Translations under genes and position numbers: made by a program
Shown: positions 20,101-28,527 of the stretch, piece after piece
Layout: each line of letters opens with the position of its first letter
Numbering within the stretch: the stretch's first letter is position 1
Assembly: GCA_025054715.1 (NCBI GenBank)
Contig: JANWYH010000011.1
Coordinates: forward strand, 39,307 to 103,306
DNA: 64,000 nt
DNA from: Pyrinomonadaceae bacterium
GTDB taxonomy: Bacteria > Acidobacteriota > Blastocatellia > Pyrinomonadales > Pyrinomonadaceae
Direction: 5' to 3'
Notes under the pieces: generated by a model
Seen by the model: the letters and a program-made list of their open reading frames with translations, nothing else
What the model was told of the DNA's origin: nothing
Database searches by the model: none

Positions 20101-20482
20101 CGGTATTGATGGGCTTGTCGGAAACTCTATTCGGCCGAATGTGAATACCACGCTAAATCTCTCTCAGATGAGCATTCCCGAAATTCTGAGAGCAGGTGGT
20201 GCAAGTCTGTTTAGAACTCTCTTCCCAGGTCAACGAGTTGGAAATGCTGGTAGAAATATTTTACGTGCTGACAGCATACAGCTAGTTGACTTTGGTATAA
20301 TCAAGAATACGCTTTTTGGGGAAAAATATCGCCTGCAAATTCGTGCTGATATGTTTAACGTCTTCAACAATCGCAATTTCGGTATCCCTGAAGGACGTAT
20401 ATCAGCACCTAACTTCCTCGATCAGTGGGGAACGAATGGCGGTAATCGCCGAATCGTTCTTGGAGCTAGATTCGTCTTCTAG
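17189..20482 (+). CDS. Oar-like TonB-dependent outer-membrane receptor
   Basis: A protein of about 1,097 residues of the Oar-like TonB-dependent receptor group abundant in Acidobacteriota. A signal peptide ends near GTSFSQ. A carboxypeptidase-regulatory-like domain follows (ASLSGVVTDEKEAVIPGATV), then the plug (SNNFMLDGQDINDPSISGG and AEYGRNSGSIVNFVSKSGTN), then a long beta-barrel ending in the outer-membrane-type terminal phenylalanine of VLGARFVF. Such proteins take up large substrates or adhere to surfaces; the ligand is unknown. The ATG at 17189 is preferred because GAGG lies eight bases upstream; the one at 17183 is only two bases from it. Monocistronic, with a sigma-54 promoter and a strong terminator. 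Confidence 0.92.
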   Translation: MRVKSLFLMLTLFLVGLGTSFSQTTTASLSGVVTDEKEAVIPGATVTVRNVQTGFTRTLVTDSEGRYSFVNLPIGQYELTVEAQNFSKYVQSGIVLLVNQNAVVNVALKPGPIQETITVTENASLLNTSTPEVSTRFDERRLSELPIAPNRSVYNVLLSVPGVSQLGSGQTGFANGISFSSNGGRLRSNNFMLDGQDINDPSISGGQIGLNNPDAIQEVRIITNQFLAEYGRNSGSIVNFVSKSGTNEFRGTAFIFYNNENLNACSNLDKRAGFCNPNATTEDRRKAPFRKERQLGFTLGGPLVMPWFGDENKPYIWIGRDKTFFFVDMQQWKDQALGSGFTLRGAPTAQGRAILQQIANGSIDGIVRPQVQALLDFVPAGTPNGQSRTVTVGSSSFTIPLGDLTGSSTFNFKNHQGSVRIDHRFNDKNLIYGRYRFEWGKTSGTGQVTPPGLTTRNRLKTQAATIVWNSVLTSRLSNELRLAWSRFDSNTSAEDPRSETIPSIEIADLGMTGFNAAANRTAIGLAVNLPQFRINDTYQITNNLSYVTGRHTMKFGFDARRIDVKSFFFPTVRGRLVYTTLQNFINDVAQVATINLPLAGGDVIGFYRWYEFYAFAQDEWKITPNFTLTLGLRYEYPGDSFSYLKDLNQRILAANGNNPAFRLNPVPKTDKNNFAPRIGFNWNPKTSNEGIIGFITGGDKLVIRGGFARAFDANFININLNIFSSFPFVAAQSTSLTNAFVTMRNTRVPNVTNPNLLTRTIVAEDFQSPYTDQISLEVQRELSRDLILRVGYIRTRGIKLFQTVDGNPRRPCPFDPAATPTSGTCNLAAGILAPRVDPNRGVIRTRANSASSTYDALQISLDKRLSRGFSAGFHYTYSTFIDTASEIFNPSGAEVAIPQDPFNWAADRARSSYDRPHRFTGNFVYEFPFFRSQKDFVGKLLGGWQVNSFFTFQSGAPFTPLLGTDPAGTVNGIDGLVGNSIRPNVNTTLNLSQMSIPEILRAGGASLFRTLFPGQRVGNAGRNILRADSIQLVDFGIIKNTLFGEKYRLQIRADMFNVFNNRNFGIPEGRISAPNFLDQWGTNGGNRRIVLGARFVF

Positions 20483-20510
20483 TCTGAGCCTAACAGATTA
20501 GATCAGGGCG

Positions 20511-20537
20511 GGGCGACCGATGCAGGTCGCCCTTTTT
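20511..20537 (+). terminator. Rho-independent terminator after the first Oar-like receptor
   Basis: GGGCGACC-GATGCA-GGTCGCCC forms a perfect 8-bp GC-rich stem with a 6-base loop, followed by TTTTT at 20533-20537. It lies 29 bp after the receptor stop. Confidence 0.93.
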
Positions 20538-20541
20538 AGAC

Positions 20542-21615
20542 TCAATCTGTTGCTGTCTGCAGTTTTTTAGCTTGAGAGAAAATTTCCTTTATTGTAAGTC
20601 CACGCTTTACTATTAGAAGAACTCCTATCATTGCCCAGAAAAAAATTCTTCCTTTGCGAATTATGGCTACTGTAACGCCTAAACCAGCACCTAGTGACAA
20701 AACTTCGGTCACAAACTGCGCACCTGCCTCGTCAATGCCTATTAGGAAAGGAACAAGCTTAAAAACGACAGTAATCAGGCGACTTACGGATTCAAGAAGA
20801 AAAGCGGTATAGAAGGATAGCTCGCCGGTAAGCCGAAACAAAATAAATGCGATTTCTAAAACTCCTAAAAGGTGGAAACATCCCTGAAGAAACAGTATGG
20901 GAAGAAGATATTTAGGATATTGCCTATAGTAGCCATAAACTAGATTTTCAAAAAACCTTGCGTGAATCCTACCACTTTCCATGTATTGCCGTAGTATGCC
21001 TTTTCTATAGAGCCATTCGCAGAGTCCACTTAAAAAATGCCATTGTCTGATGACCATTAAGACGAGAAAAATCATTATTGAAAAGGTTAATACTATCAGT
21101 AAATCAAGTGTCAAATACCATCCTTCACTAAGTTCAAAACTTCTTACAAAAGCAATTGCGCCGCAAGCAACGAAGAAGGCTGTCATAAAAGAGTAGAAGA
21201 GGTTTTCCGTTGCAACGCTTGATAGACCGATTATCAGAGGAACTCGGTGTCTGACGGCGATTGCTTTTGATGTGCCGCTTACAAGAATCCCTAAAGGTAT
21301 CATGCTGCTCATCGCTTCGCCGATGATTACTGCTGGTAATGTGTCGCGTAGTTGTAGTTTGTAAGGCTCAAATACCGATAGTTTCCAGGCTATTGATCGG
21401 ACCATAATTCTTAAAAAGTAAATTGAAATTATCACCGCAAAACCATCTAATCCGATTTTGCCGATACCTTCTAGGATTTCATAGATTCCCACTGACCAAA
21501 CAAAATAACTAAAGAGCAGGATACCGCAAAGTGTTAACGAAAATCCTATAATGCGTAGTCTTCGGGTTTTATTCTCAGTTTTTGCTGTTTTTTCTTCTTT
21601 GAATTTTGAGTTCAT
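20542..21615 (-). CDS. UPF0104 / LPG-synthase-TM family membrane protein
   Basis: A 357-residue polytopic protein with about eight membrane segments, matching the lysylphosphatidylglycerol-synthase TM (UPF0104, COG0392) family. Typical features are GEAMSSMIPLGILVSGTSKA and a later PFLIGIDEAGAQFV segment. The soluble aminoacyltransferase domain of true MprF is absent. Relatives act in lipid or glycolipid transfer or flipping, for example HpnL and AglD-like proteins; the role here is unknown. It is divergent from the acyl-CoA dehydrogenase operon, with 56 bp between starts. Confidence 0.82.
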   Translation of the reverse strand: MNSKFKEEKTAKTENKTRRLRIIGFSLTLCGILLFSYFVWSVGIYEILEGIGKIGLDGFAVIISIYFLRIMVRSIAWKLSVFEPYKLQLRDTLPAVIIGEAMSSMIPLGILVSGTSKAIAVRHRVPLIIGLSSVATENLFYSFMTAFFVACGAIAFVRSFELSEGWYLTLDLLIVLTFSIMIFLVLMVIRQWHFLSGLCEWLYRKGILRQYMESGRIHARFFENLVYGYYRQYPKYLLPILFLQGCFHLLGVLEIAFILFRLTGELSFYTAFLLESVSRLITVVFKLVPFLIGIDEAGAQFVTEVLSLGAGLGVTVAIIRKGRIFFWAMIGVLLIVKRGLTIKEIFSQAKKLQTATD

Positions 21616-21671
21616 TACTTTTATGATGATTTTAACGAAACTATTTTACAAGAACGTAACGAGGTGTTTTT

Positions 21672-22853
21672 ATGGAAGCAAAGGTTTTACAAGTGCAAAG
21701 CTTACATCCTGCTTTGACGATGTTAAGCGAAGAAGAGGCTCTTTTTAAGAGCTCTGTAAGGGAATTTGCTGAAGGTGAAGTTCGCCCGCGCGTTGAAAAG
21801 ATGGAAGAAGAGGGAAAGCTAGACCCTGCACTTATTAAACAATGCTTTGATCTTGGACTAATGTCAATCGAAGTTCCGGAAGAGTACGGTGGTGCTGGCT
21901 CGACGTTTTTTAACGCTATTTTAGCTATCGAGGAGCTGGCCCGTGTTGACGCTTCAACAAGTGTGTTTGTAGATGTTCACAATACGCTTGTTCTAAATGC
22001 GATGCTTCGTTGGGGAAATGAACAGCAAAAAAAGAAATACTTACCGAAAATGGTCACAGAAAAGGTGGGAGCTTATGCTTTGTCAGAAGCTGGCAGCGGC
22101 TCGGATGCTTTTGCCCTCAAGACTCGCGCCGTAGATAAAGGCGATCACTATGAGATAACAGGCAGAAAACTCTGGATTACTAATGGAAACGAAGCTGATA
22201 TATTTATTCTCTTTGCGAATGTAAATCCAGAGGCAGGTTACAAAGGTATAACTGCTTTTATTGTTGAAAGAGGCTTTGAGGGCTTTTCTGTTGGTAAAAA
22301 GGAGAATAAATTGGGGATTAGGGCTAGTTCTACGACGGAGCTAATTTTAGATGCCTGCAAGGTGCCGAAAGAGAATGTGCTTGGAGAAGTAGGCAAAGGC
22401 TATAAAGTTTCGATCGAGACCCTTAACGAAGGCAGAATAGGTATCGGTGCTCAGATGGTCGGAATAGCTCAAGGTGCATACGAGGCTGCACTCAAATATA
22501 CGGCTGAGCGTGAGCAATTCGGTCAGACGATAAATAAGTTTCAAGCCGTGCAATTTCAGCTTGCTGAGATGGCTCTTCAAATCGAAGCTGCAAGACTCCT
22601 AGTTTACAACGCTGCTAGGCTGAAGGATGCAGGAAAGAACTTTGTAAAGGAGGCAGCAATGGCAAAGCTTTACGCTTCACGCGTTGCTGAAAGGGTTTCT
22701 TCAATGGCAATAGAGCTTTTCGGTGGATATGGATACACTAAGGATTATCCGGTTGAAAAATTCTGGCGTGACTCGAAAATCGGTGCGATCTATGAAGGAA
22801 CAAGCAATATGCAGCTTCAAACTATAGCTAAAATCATTATCGGTGGGAAGTAG
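21672..22853 (+). CDS. Acyl-CoA dehydrogenase
   Basis: A 393-residue flavoprotein of the short/medium-chain acyl-CoA dehydrogenase family. It catalyses alpha,beta-dehydrogenation of acyl-CoA, passing electrons to ETF. The N-terminal helical domain, the family signatures YALSEAGSGSDAFAL and the C-terminal QFGQTINKFQAVQFQLAEMA are present. The catalytic glutamate is in YEGTSNMQ at about residue 375. The ATG at 21672 has GAGGTG upstream. It heads a five-gene operon with very tight spacing. The substrate chain length cannot be settled by eye. Confidence 0.94.
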   Translation: MEAKVLQVQSLHPALTMLSEEEALFKSSVREFAEGEVRPRVEKMEEEGKLDPALIKQCFDLGLMSIEVPEEYGGAGSTFFNAILAIEELARVDASTSVFVDVHNTLVLNAMLRWGNEQQKKKYLPKMVTEKVGAYALSEAGSGSDAFALKTRAVDKGDHYEITGRKLWITNGNEADIFILFANVNPEAGYKGITAFIVERGFEGFSVGKKENKLGIRASSTTELILDACKVPKENVLGEVGKGYKVSIETLNEGRIGIGAQMVGIAQGAYEAALKYTAEREQFGQTINKFQAVQFQLAEMALQIEAARLLVYNAARLKDAGKNFVKEAAMAKLYASRVAERVSSMAIELFGGYGYTKDYPVEKFWRDSKIGAIYEGTSNMQLQTIAKIIIGGK

Positions 22854-22857
22854 AATT

Positions 22858-24135
22858 ATGAAGGTTTTGTTACTGTTTTTTGTTTTGGTTTTTTGCTTTC
22901 AAGCAGTGTCGCAAACAATGCCACCTGACTTAGACCCGAAGCTATGGGAAAGGGCTCTTAAAATCCACAAGGGAGCCATAATTGTTGATGGACACAACGA
23001 CATCACAACACCGATGGCTGATGAGAATTTGGATTTAAGAACAGATACGAGAGGAAAGTTTCATCAAGACGGAACGCCTTTCCATACGGACTTAAATCGC
23101 TTAAAGCTTTCAGGAATTACAGGTGTTTTCTTTTCGATTTATGTTTCAGGAAGTTATTACAGGACGGGCGGTGCGATGCGGCGAGCTATTGATTTGATTG
23201 ATGCCGTTTATCGTGAAGTTGAAAAAAACCCTGATGCTTTAACGATGTGTTATACTGCTGCGGACATTCGGCGTGCGAAGCGTCAAGGAAAAATTTGTGC
23301 ATTGATGGGGATTGAAGGAGGTTACGCAATAGAAAATTCACTTTCAGCTCTCAGAACTTTCTATAGACTGGGTGTTCGTTACATGACCTTAACTCACAAT
23401 GTCACACATGATTGGGCTGACGCCCATAGAGACGAGCCAAGAAACAATGGGCTTTCCGAATTTGGAAAGGAAGTCGTTCGGGAGATGAACCGATTGGGAA
23501 TGCTTGTTGATATCTCTCATGTTTCGGATAAGGTGATGAATGATGTGCTTGACATTTCAATTGCACCGATAATTGCTTCACATTCTTCAGCTCGTGGCGT
23601 TGCAAATCATACTAGGAACATTCCGGACGACATTTTGCGGCGCATCGCACAAAATGGTGGCGTGGTAATGATAAATTTTTATCCTGTATTTTTGGACGAT
23701 AATTACAACAAGGCAGACAGCGAACGTCGAGAAAGACTTAAGTTACAGTTAGAGGCTTTGCGTGAGAAATATAAGAACGATCAAAAAGCCTTCGTTGAAG
23801 CGGAGCGACGTTTGTTGGCTGAAAATCCTATACCCGTGCCGAGTTACAAGCGAATTGTTGATCATATAGATCACATAAAAAAGACGGTTGGAATTGACTA
23901 TGTTGGCATAGGCTCAGATTTTGATGGGATTCCATTACTTCCTGACGGGATGAGAGGCGCAGAAGATTTGATTTTGGTGACTTACGAGATGCTAAGGCGT
24001 GGATACACGGAACAAGAGATAAGGAAAGTACTTGGTGGAAACTTTTTGCGGGTTTTTGAGCAGGTTGAGCGAATTGCAAGAATAAATAGGCGCCAAATCA
24101 GTGGGGAAGGTAGCTTGAAAAAGTTTAGCAGATGA
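22858..24135 (+). CDS. M19 family membrane dipeptidase
   Basis: A zinc dipeptidase of the renal dipeptidase family, here with a signal peptide (MKVLLLFFVLVFCFQAVSQ) that places it in the periplasm or outer surface. Metal ligands are visible in DGHNDITTPM (HxD), the MGIEGGY glutamate, and the histidines of LVDISHVSD and IASHSSARGV. GIGSDFDGI is the conserved C-terminal motif. The ATG at 22858 begins a clean signal peptide; an in-frame GTG at 22843 lies inside the previous gene. It lies 4 bp after the acyl-CoA dehydrogenase stop. Confidence 0.93.
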   Translation: MKVLLLFFVLVFCFQAVSQTMPPDLDPKLWERALKIHKGAIIVDGHNDITTPMADENLDLRTDTRGKFHQDGTPFHTDLNRLKLSGITGVFFSIYVSGSYYRTGGAMRRAIDLIDAVYREVEKNPDALTMCYTAADIRRAKRQGKICALMGIEGGYAIENSLSALRTFYRLGVRYMTLTHNVTHDWADAHRDEPRNNGLSEFGKEVVREMNRLGMLVDISHVSDKVMNDVLDISIAPIIASHSSARGVANHTRNIPDDILRRIAQNGGVVMINFYPVFLDDNYNKADSERRERLKLQLEALREKYKNDQKAFVEAERRLLAENPIPVPSYKRIVDHIDHIKKTVGIDYVGIGSDFDGIPLLPDGMRGAEDLILVTYEMLRRGYTEQEIRKVLGGNFLRVFEQVERIARINRRQISGEGSLKKFSR

Positions 24136-24142
24136 AGATTTT

Positions 24143-24976
24143 ATGCTCAACGGGCAGAAAATAATAGTAGTTATGCCGGCTTACAATGCTGCGCGGACAC
24201 TTGAGCGGACGGTGTCAGAAATTCCTCGCGACATTGTTGATGAAATTTTACTTGTTGATGACAGAAGCTCCGACGAAACCGTGAAGCTGGCCAAGGAACT
24301 AAGATTGACCACTTTTGAGCATGAGCAAAACTTTGGTTACGGTCGTAATCAAAAAACTTGCTATCGCGAAGCCTTAAAGCGAGGTGCTGATATTGTTGTA
24401 ATGTTACATCCTGATTATCAATACTCTCCTAAACTTATTGTTCCGATGGCGGGAATGATTGCCTATGGTGAATATGATGTTGTTTTAGGATCGAGAATTC
24501 TTGGCGGAACAGCACTAAAAGGCGGGATGCCTCTTTACAAATACATTGCCAACCGATTTTTGACTTTTTTTCAGAATATTTTGATTGGGCAAAAGCTTTC
24601 CGAATATCACACAGGTTTTAGGGCTTTTCGGCGTGAAGTCTTAGAAAATCTGCCACTTGAAGAGAATTCAGATGATTTCATCTTTGATAATCAAATAATA
24701 TGCCAAGCTATATTCTTCGGTTATAGGATTGGTGAGCTGAGCTGTCCGACTAGATATTTCCCAGAAGCTTCTTCCATAAACTTCGGTAGAAGCGTAAAAT
24801 ACGGAATCGGCGTTTTAGTCACTTCCCTTGAATTTCGACTGCAAAGGATGAAACTGGTGAAATTTAGAATTTTTCGTCGCGAAGGACAGAAACTACTTCC
24901 AACATACTACAAAGAAGTTCTTGATAATGTCTTTGGTGAGGAGCTAGAAAATGCTGACAGCAAGGTTTTTCGATGA
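24143..24976 (+). CDS. Glycosyltransferase family 2, DPM/DPG-synthase-like
   Basis: A 277-residue GT-A enzyme of the dolichol-phosphate mannose/glucose synthase-like branch of GT2. It has the entry IIVVMPAYNAARTLERTV, the nucleotide-sugar aspartates in LLVDDRSSDET, the metal-binding HPDYQYSP in place of the usual DADxQ, and a GSRILGG segment. There are no C-terminal membrane helices. Relatives move a sugar from a nucleotide donor to a polyprenyl phosphate. The next gene resembles TMTC O-mannosyltransferases, which would use such a lipid-linked sugar. It starts seven bases after the dipeptidase stop. Confidence 0.88.
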   Translation: MLNGQKIIVVMPAYNAARTLERTVSEIPRDIVDEILLVDDRSSDETVKLAKELRLTTFEHEQNFGYGRNQKTCYREALKRGADIVVMLHPDYQYSPKLIVPMAGMIAYGEYDVVLGSRILGGTALKGGMPLYKYIANRFLTFFQNILIGQKLSEYHTGFRAFRREVLENLPLEENSDDFIFDNQIICQAIFFGYRIGELSCPTRYFPEASSINFGRSVKYGIGVLVTSLEFRLQRMKLVKFRIFRREGQKLLPTYYKEVLDNVFGEELENADSKVFR

Positions 24977-26885
24977 CAACAAAGAGATACTGGCTTTTTT
25001 ATTCCTCGCCGCTTTATGCATTGCTATTTACGGTCAAACTGTAAAGTTTGATTTTATTAACACGGACGATAATTTATATGTTTATGAAAATCAAAAAGTT
25101 TTAAGCGGGCTTACTTGGGACTCTATTTATTGGGCTTTTACGGAATTTCATTCAGCAAATTGGCATCCTTTAACTTGGATATCTCACCAGATAGATGTAT
25201 CTCTTTTCGGAGTGAATCCAGGTGCTCATCATGCGACGAACGTCATTTTTCACCTTCTAAATTCTTTTCTTGCCTTGATAGTTTTCTTTAGGTTTACAAA
25301 TGATTTCTGGAAAAGCTTTTTTGTGGCATTGATTTTTGCGGTTCATCCGACTCATGTGGAGTCAGTAGCATGGATTTCTGAGCGGAAAGACGTTCTTTCT
25401 ACGATGTTTTGGCTACTGACTATGCTGGCTTATTTAAGTTACTGCCAAACGAAGACGCGAATTGCTCTTAAGTATGCTATAGTTGTTTTACTTTTTGCTT
25501 TAGGTTTAATGGCAAAGCCTATGCTTGTCACTTTGCCTGCTGTTTTGCTTCTCTGCGATTACTGGCCGCTTGGAAGATTAAGGGCTCTTAAGGATTTGCG
25601 ATGGTTGATTTTAGAGAAAATACCTCTGTTTTTATTAACGGTTATTTCTAGTTACATAACACTTTTAGCTCAAGCTTCTGCAGGGGCGGTTGAAACCTTA
25701 GAGCGGTTGCCTTTAGAAGTTAGATTGATGAATGCAGCGATTTCTTACGTAAGTTACATTGGCATGTTTTTCTATCCAGTAAACTTAGGACTTCAATATG
25801 CTTACAGAAGAGTCATAGATTTTGGGATATTAGGCGTTGCATTGGTTGTTCTTGCTGCAATTTCAGCTTTTTGTATCTGGCAGTGGAAAAAGCGGAAGTA
25901 TCTGATAATTGGGTGGTTATGGTTTTTAGGCACCCTTGTTCCAGTAATAGGAATTGTTCAAGTGGGCGCTCAGGCAATGGCTGATCGCTACACATACATT
26001 CCGTATTTTGGTTTATCGTTGATGGTCGTGTGGGGAATAAGTGAGCTAGCAGAAAATCTTAGGCTTAAAAAAGCTGCAGTGGTTTTAGGATTGATAGTTT
26101 CGCTAGCTTTTACCGGTTTAGCGTATCGTCAGACTTCTTACTGGAGGGATAGCGAAACTCTTTATCGTCACTCATTAAGCGTCGTAGGTGAAAGTTTTTT
26201 GATAGCTCATAATCTCTGTCATACGCTTTGGTTAAAGGATAACTTGGATGAGGCAAAGCAATATTGCCTCAAAGCCATTGCTTGGAACAAAGAGCATGAT
26301 AAATCATATACGCTCTTAGGTTACATAGCCGTGAAGCAGAAAAAATATGAAGAGGCTTTGAATTATTTTAGTGTGGCAGCAAGGTTCAAACCCGATAGTC
26401 CTGAAGCTTTCTTAAACTTTTCCAATGTGCTTTATCTTCTTGAAAGATACGAAGAGGCAGAGGAAAACTTGAGAAAATGTATCTCCTTGATAAAGGAAGA
26501 GGATAAGCTTCGATATGTAGGCTCTCTAACTAAAGCTTACAAGGATTTAGGGGTGGCTTTTCTAACAAAGAAGGAGCCTGAAAAGGCTGCAAAAGTCTAT
26601 GAAAGATTTTTGGGTGCATTTCCTGAGCAAGCCGAAGCGATCAGAGCGGAATATGCCTTTGCCCTTTTTTTGGCTGGAAGGTTAGATGACGCGGAAAAGC
26701 AGATTCAACTGGTCCTTCAGCAAAGACCAGATTATGCGGATGGCTATAATACTTATGGTTTGATTCTATTGGCGAAAGGAAAATTTGAAGAAGCCGAACA
26801 GAAGTTTAAGAAAGCACTTGATATAAATCCAGAATTTGAAAGTGCAAAAACTAATCTTGATAACGTAAAGAGGATGAAAAGATGA
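24951..26885 (+). CDS. TMTC-like membrane protein with C-terminal TPR repeats
   Basis: A 644-residue protein with about ten membrane segments followed by at least four TPR motifs from about residue 430. The N-terminus resembles GT-C glycosyltransferases: a DFINTDDNLYVYEN loop with an acidic pair after TM1, then WHPLTWISHQIDVSLFG and HPTHVESVAWISERKDVLS. These match the TMTC1-4 / bacterial TPR-PMT group. In animals TMTC proteins O-mannosylate cadherins; the activity of bacterial members is largely untested. It overlaps the GT2 gene by 26 bp and the amidase by 4 bp, showing one operon. Confidence 0.85.
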   Translation: MLTARFFDDNKEILAFLFLAALCIAIYGQTVKFDFINTDDNLYVYENQKVLSGLTWDSIYWAFTEFHSANWHPLTWISHQIDVSLFGVNPGAHHATNVIFHLLNSFLALIVFFRFTNDFWKSFFVALIFAVHPTHVESVAWISERKDVLSTMFWLLTMLAYLSYCQTKTRIALKYAIVVLLFALGLMAKPMLVTLPAVLLLCDYWPLGRLRALKDLRWLILEKIPLFLLTVISSYITLLAQASAGAVETLERLPLEVRLMNAAISYVSYIGMFFYPVNLGLQYAYRRVIDFGILGVALVVLAAISAFCIWQWKKRKYLIIGWLWFLGTLVPVIGIVQVGAQAMADRYTYIPYFGLSLMVVWGISELAENLRLKKAAVVLGLIVSLAFTGLAYRQTSYWRDSETLYRHSLSVVGESFLIAHNLCHTLWLKDNLDEAKQYCLKAIAWNKEHDKSYTLLGYIAVKQKKYEEALNYFSVAARFKPDSPEAFLNFSNVLYLLERYEEAEENLRKCISLIKEEDKLRYVGSLTKAYKDLGVAFLTKKEPEKAAKVYERFLGAFPEQAEAIRAEYAFALFLAGRLDDAEKQIQLVLQQRPDYADGYNTYGLILLAKGKFEEAEQKFKKALDINPEFESAKTNLDNVKRMKR

Positions 26886-28444
26886 GAAGAAGAGAGTTTT
26901 TAGTTTTTTCGGCGCTTGGAGGTGCGGGATTTTTTATGACAGAAGGTTTAAGAAAAGATTTTGTTTTAGAAGAAGCTTCTATAGCCGAAATGCAAGAGGC
27001 TATGGTTTCGGGAAAGATTAACGCAGTTGAATTAGCAAAAAGGTATGTTGAGCGGATAGAACAAATAGATCAGAAGCTACTTTCGGTAGTTGAAATAAAT
27101 CCAGATGCTTTTAAAATAGCTGAGAGTTTAGACAAAGAGCGTCGTTCAGGACGTGTTCGTTCGGCTCTTCACGGGATACCAATTTTGTTGAAGGATAACA
27201 TTGATACGGCAGATCGTATGAAGACCACTGCCGGGAGCTTGGCTTTAGTGGATGCTCCGGCGCCAAAGCGAGACGCTTTCATTGTAGAGAAGCTGCGTCA
27301 AGCAGGAGCAGTTATTTTAGGAAAGACAAATCTTTCTGAGTGGGCGAATTTTCGTTCTGAAGATTCCTCGAGTGGTTGGTCTGCTAGAGGAGGGCAAACT
27401 CGGAATCCATACATTTTAGATAGAAATCCTTGCGGATCGAGTTCGGGGTCGGCCGTAAGCGTTTCGGCTAATCTTTGTGCAGCTTCGATAGGAACGGAGA
27501 CTGATGGATCTATAGTTTGCCCTTCCTCCGTAAATGGTATAGTTGGGTTGAAACCAACAGTCGGGCTAGTTTCACGTAGTGGCATAATTCCAATAGCACA
27601 TAGTCAGGATACGGCTGGTCCTATGACAAGAAGCGTAGCAGATGCAGCGATTATCCTGACCGTAATAGCAGGTTTTGACGAAAGAGATAGGGCGACATCT
27701 CAAGCTAATAAAATGGCTCAAGACTATACGAAATTTTTGAAAAAGGATGGTTTACGTGGCAAGAGAATAGGAATTGCCAGGCAATACTTTGGTCGCAACA
27801 GTCGAGTTGATAAATTGATGGAAGAGCAGATTCAAGTTCTCAAATCAGCAGGGGCTGAAGTTGTTGATATAAATTTCCCCGGCTTTGGAAAGTTTGGTGA
27901 AGCTGAATTTGAGGTTCTTCTCTATGAATTCAAGCATTATATAGAGCGCTACCTTCAAGAAAGAGGTGGCAAACATCGCACTTTAGCCGATCTGATAAAA
28001 TTTAATGAAGAAAACAAGGAAAAGGAGATGCCATATTTTGGACAAGACATTTTTCTGAAGGCAGAGGCAAAGGGTAGTCTTGAAGATAGAGCTTATAGGC
28101 TTTCGTTGTTACAAAGCAAGGTTATGACACAAGATAGAGGTATTGATTCAGTAGTTCAGCAATACAAGATTGATGCAATAATGGCGCCTTCAAATGCCCC
28201 TGTTTGGTTGATTGACTTGATAAATGGTGATAGCCCAACGAATTACATATCCAGCTCTTCTATTCCTGCTGTTGCCGGTTATCCTAACATCACGGTTCCT
28301 GCGGGATTCATCAATGAGCTTCCTATAGGGGTTTCGTTTTTTGGACCTGCCTTCAGCGAGCCTGTTTTGATAGAGATTGCTTATGCTTTCGAGCAGATAA
28401 CGAAAGCAAGGCGCAAGCCTAAGTTCTTAACGACTTATCCGTAA
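26882..28444 (+). CDS. Amidase (amidase signature family), probably exported
   Basis: A 520-residue amidase-signature enzyme. The catalytic lysine is in GIPILLKDNIDT, the cis-serine in NPCGSSSGSAVSV and the nucleophilic serine in GTETDGSIVCPS. The N-terminus MRRREFLVFSALGGAG looks like a Tat signal (twin arginines, F-L, then a hydrophobic stretch), so the enzyme is probably exported folded. It is not GatA: no gatB/gatC nearby, and it carries the signal. The substrate is unknown. It is the last gene of the operon and overlaps the TMTC-like gene by 4 bp. Confidence 0.9.
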   Translation: MRRREFLVFSALGGAGFFMTEGLRKDFVLEEASIAEMQEAMVSGKINAVELAKRYVERIEQIDQKLLSVVEINPDAFKIAESLDKERRSGRVRSALHGIPILLKDNIDTADRMKTTAGSLALVDAPAPKRDAFIVEKLRQAGAVILGKTNLSEWANFRSEDSSSGWSARGGQTRNPYILDRNPCGSSSGSAVSVSANLCAASIGTETDGSIVCPSSVNGIVGLKPTVGLVSRSGIIPIAHSQDTAGPMTRSVADAAIILTVIAGFDERDRATSQANKMAQDYTKFLKKDGLRGKRIGIARQYFGRNSRVDKLMEEQIQVLKSAGAEVVDINFPGFGKFGEAEFEVLLYEFKHYIERYLQERGGKHRTLADLIKFNEENKEKEMPYFGQDIFLKAEAKGSLEDRAYRLSLLQSKVMTQDRGIDSVVQQYKIDAIMAPSNAPVWLIDLINGDSPTNYISSSSIPAVAGYPNITVPAGFINELPIGVSFFGPAFSEPVLIEIAYAFEQITKARRKPKFLTTYP

Positions 28445-28527
28445 CTGTTTGTAAAAGGCGAATTTTGCTTTGAGTTTTTTTGTCTTATGATATTATTTTT
28501 GGTTGATTTTTAAGGGAGAAAGATTTT

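Noticed and set aside
25321..25340. TGGCAT followed by TTGC near 25.3 kb
   Set aside because: Spacing is six rather than five bases and it lies inside the TMTC-like gene.
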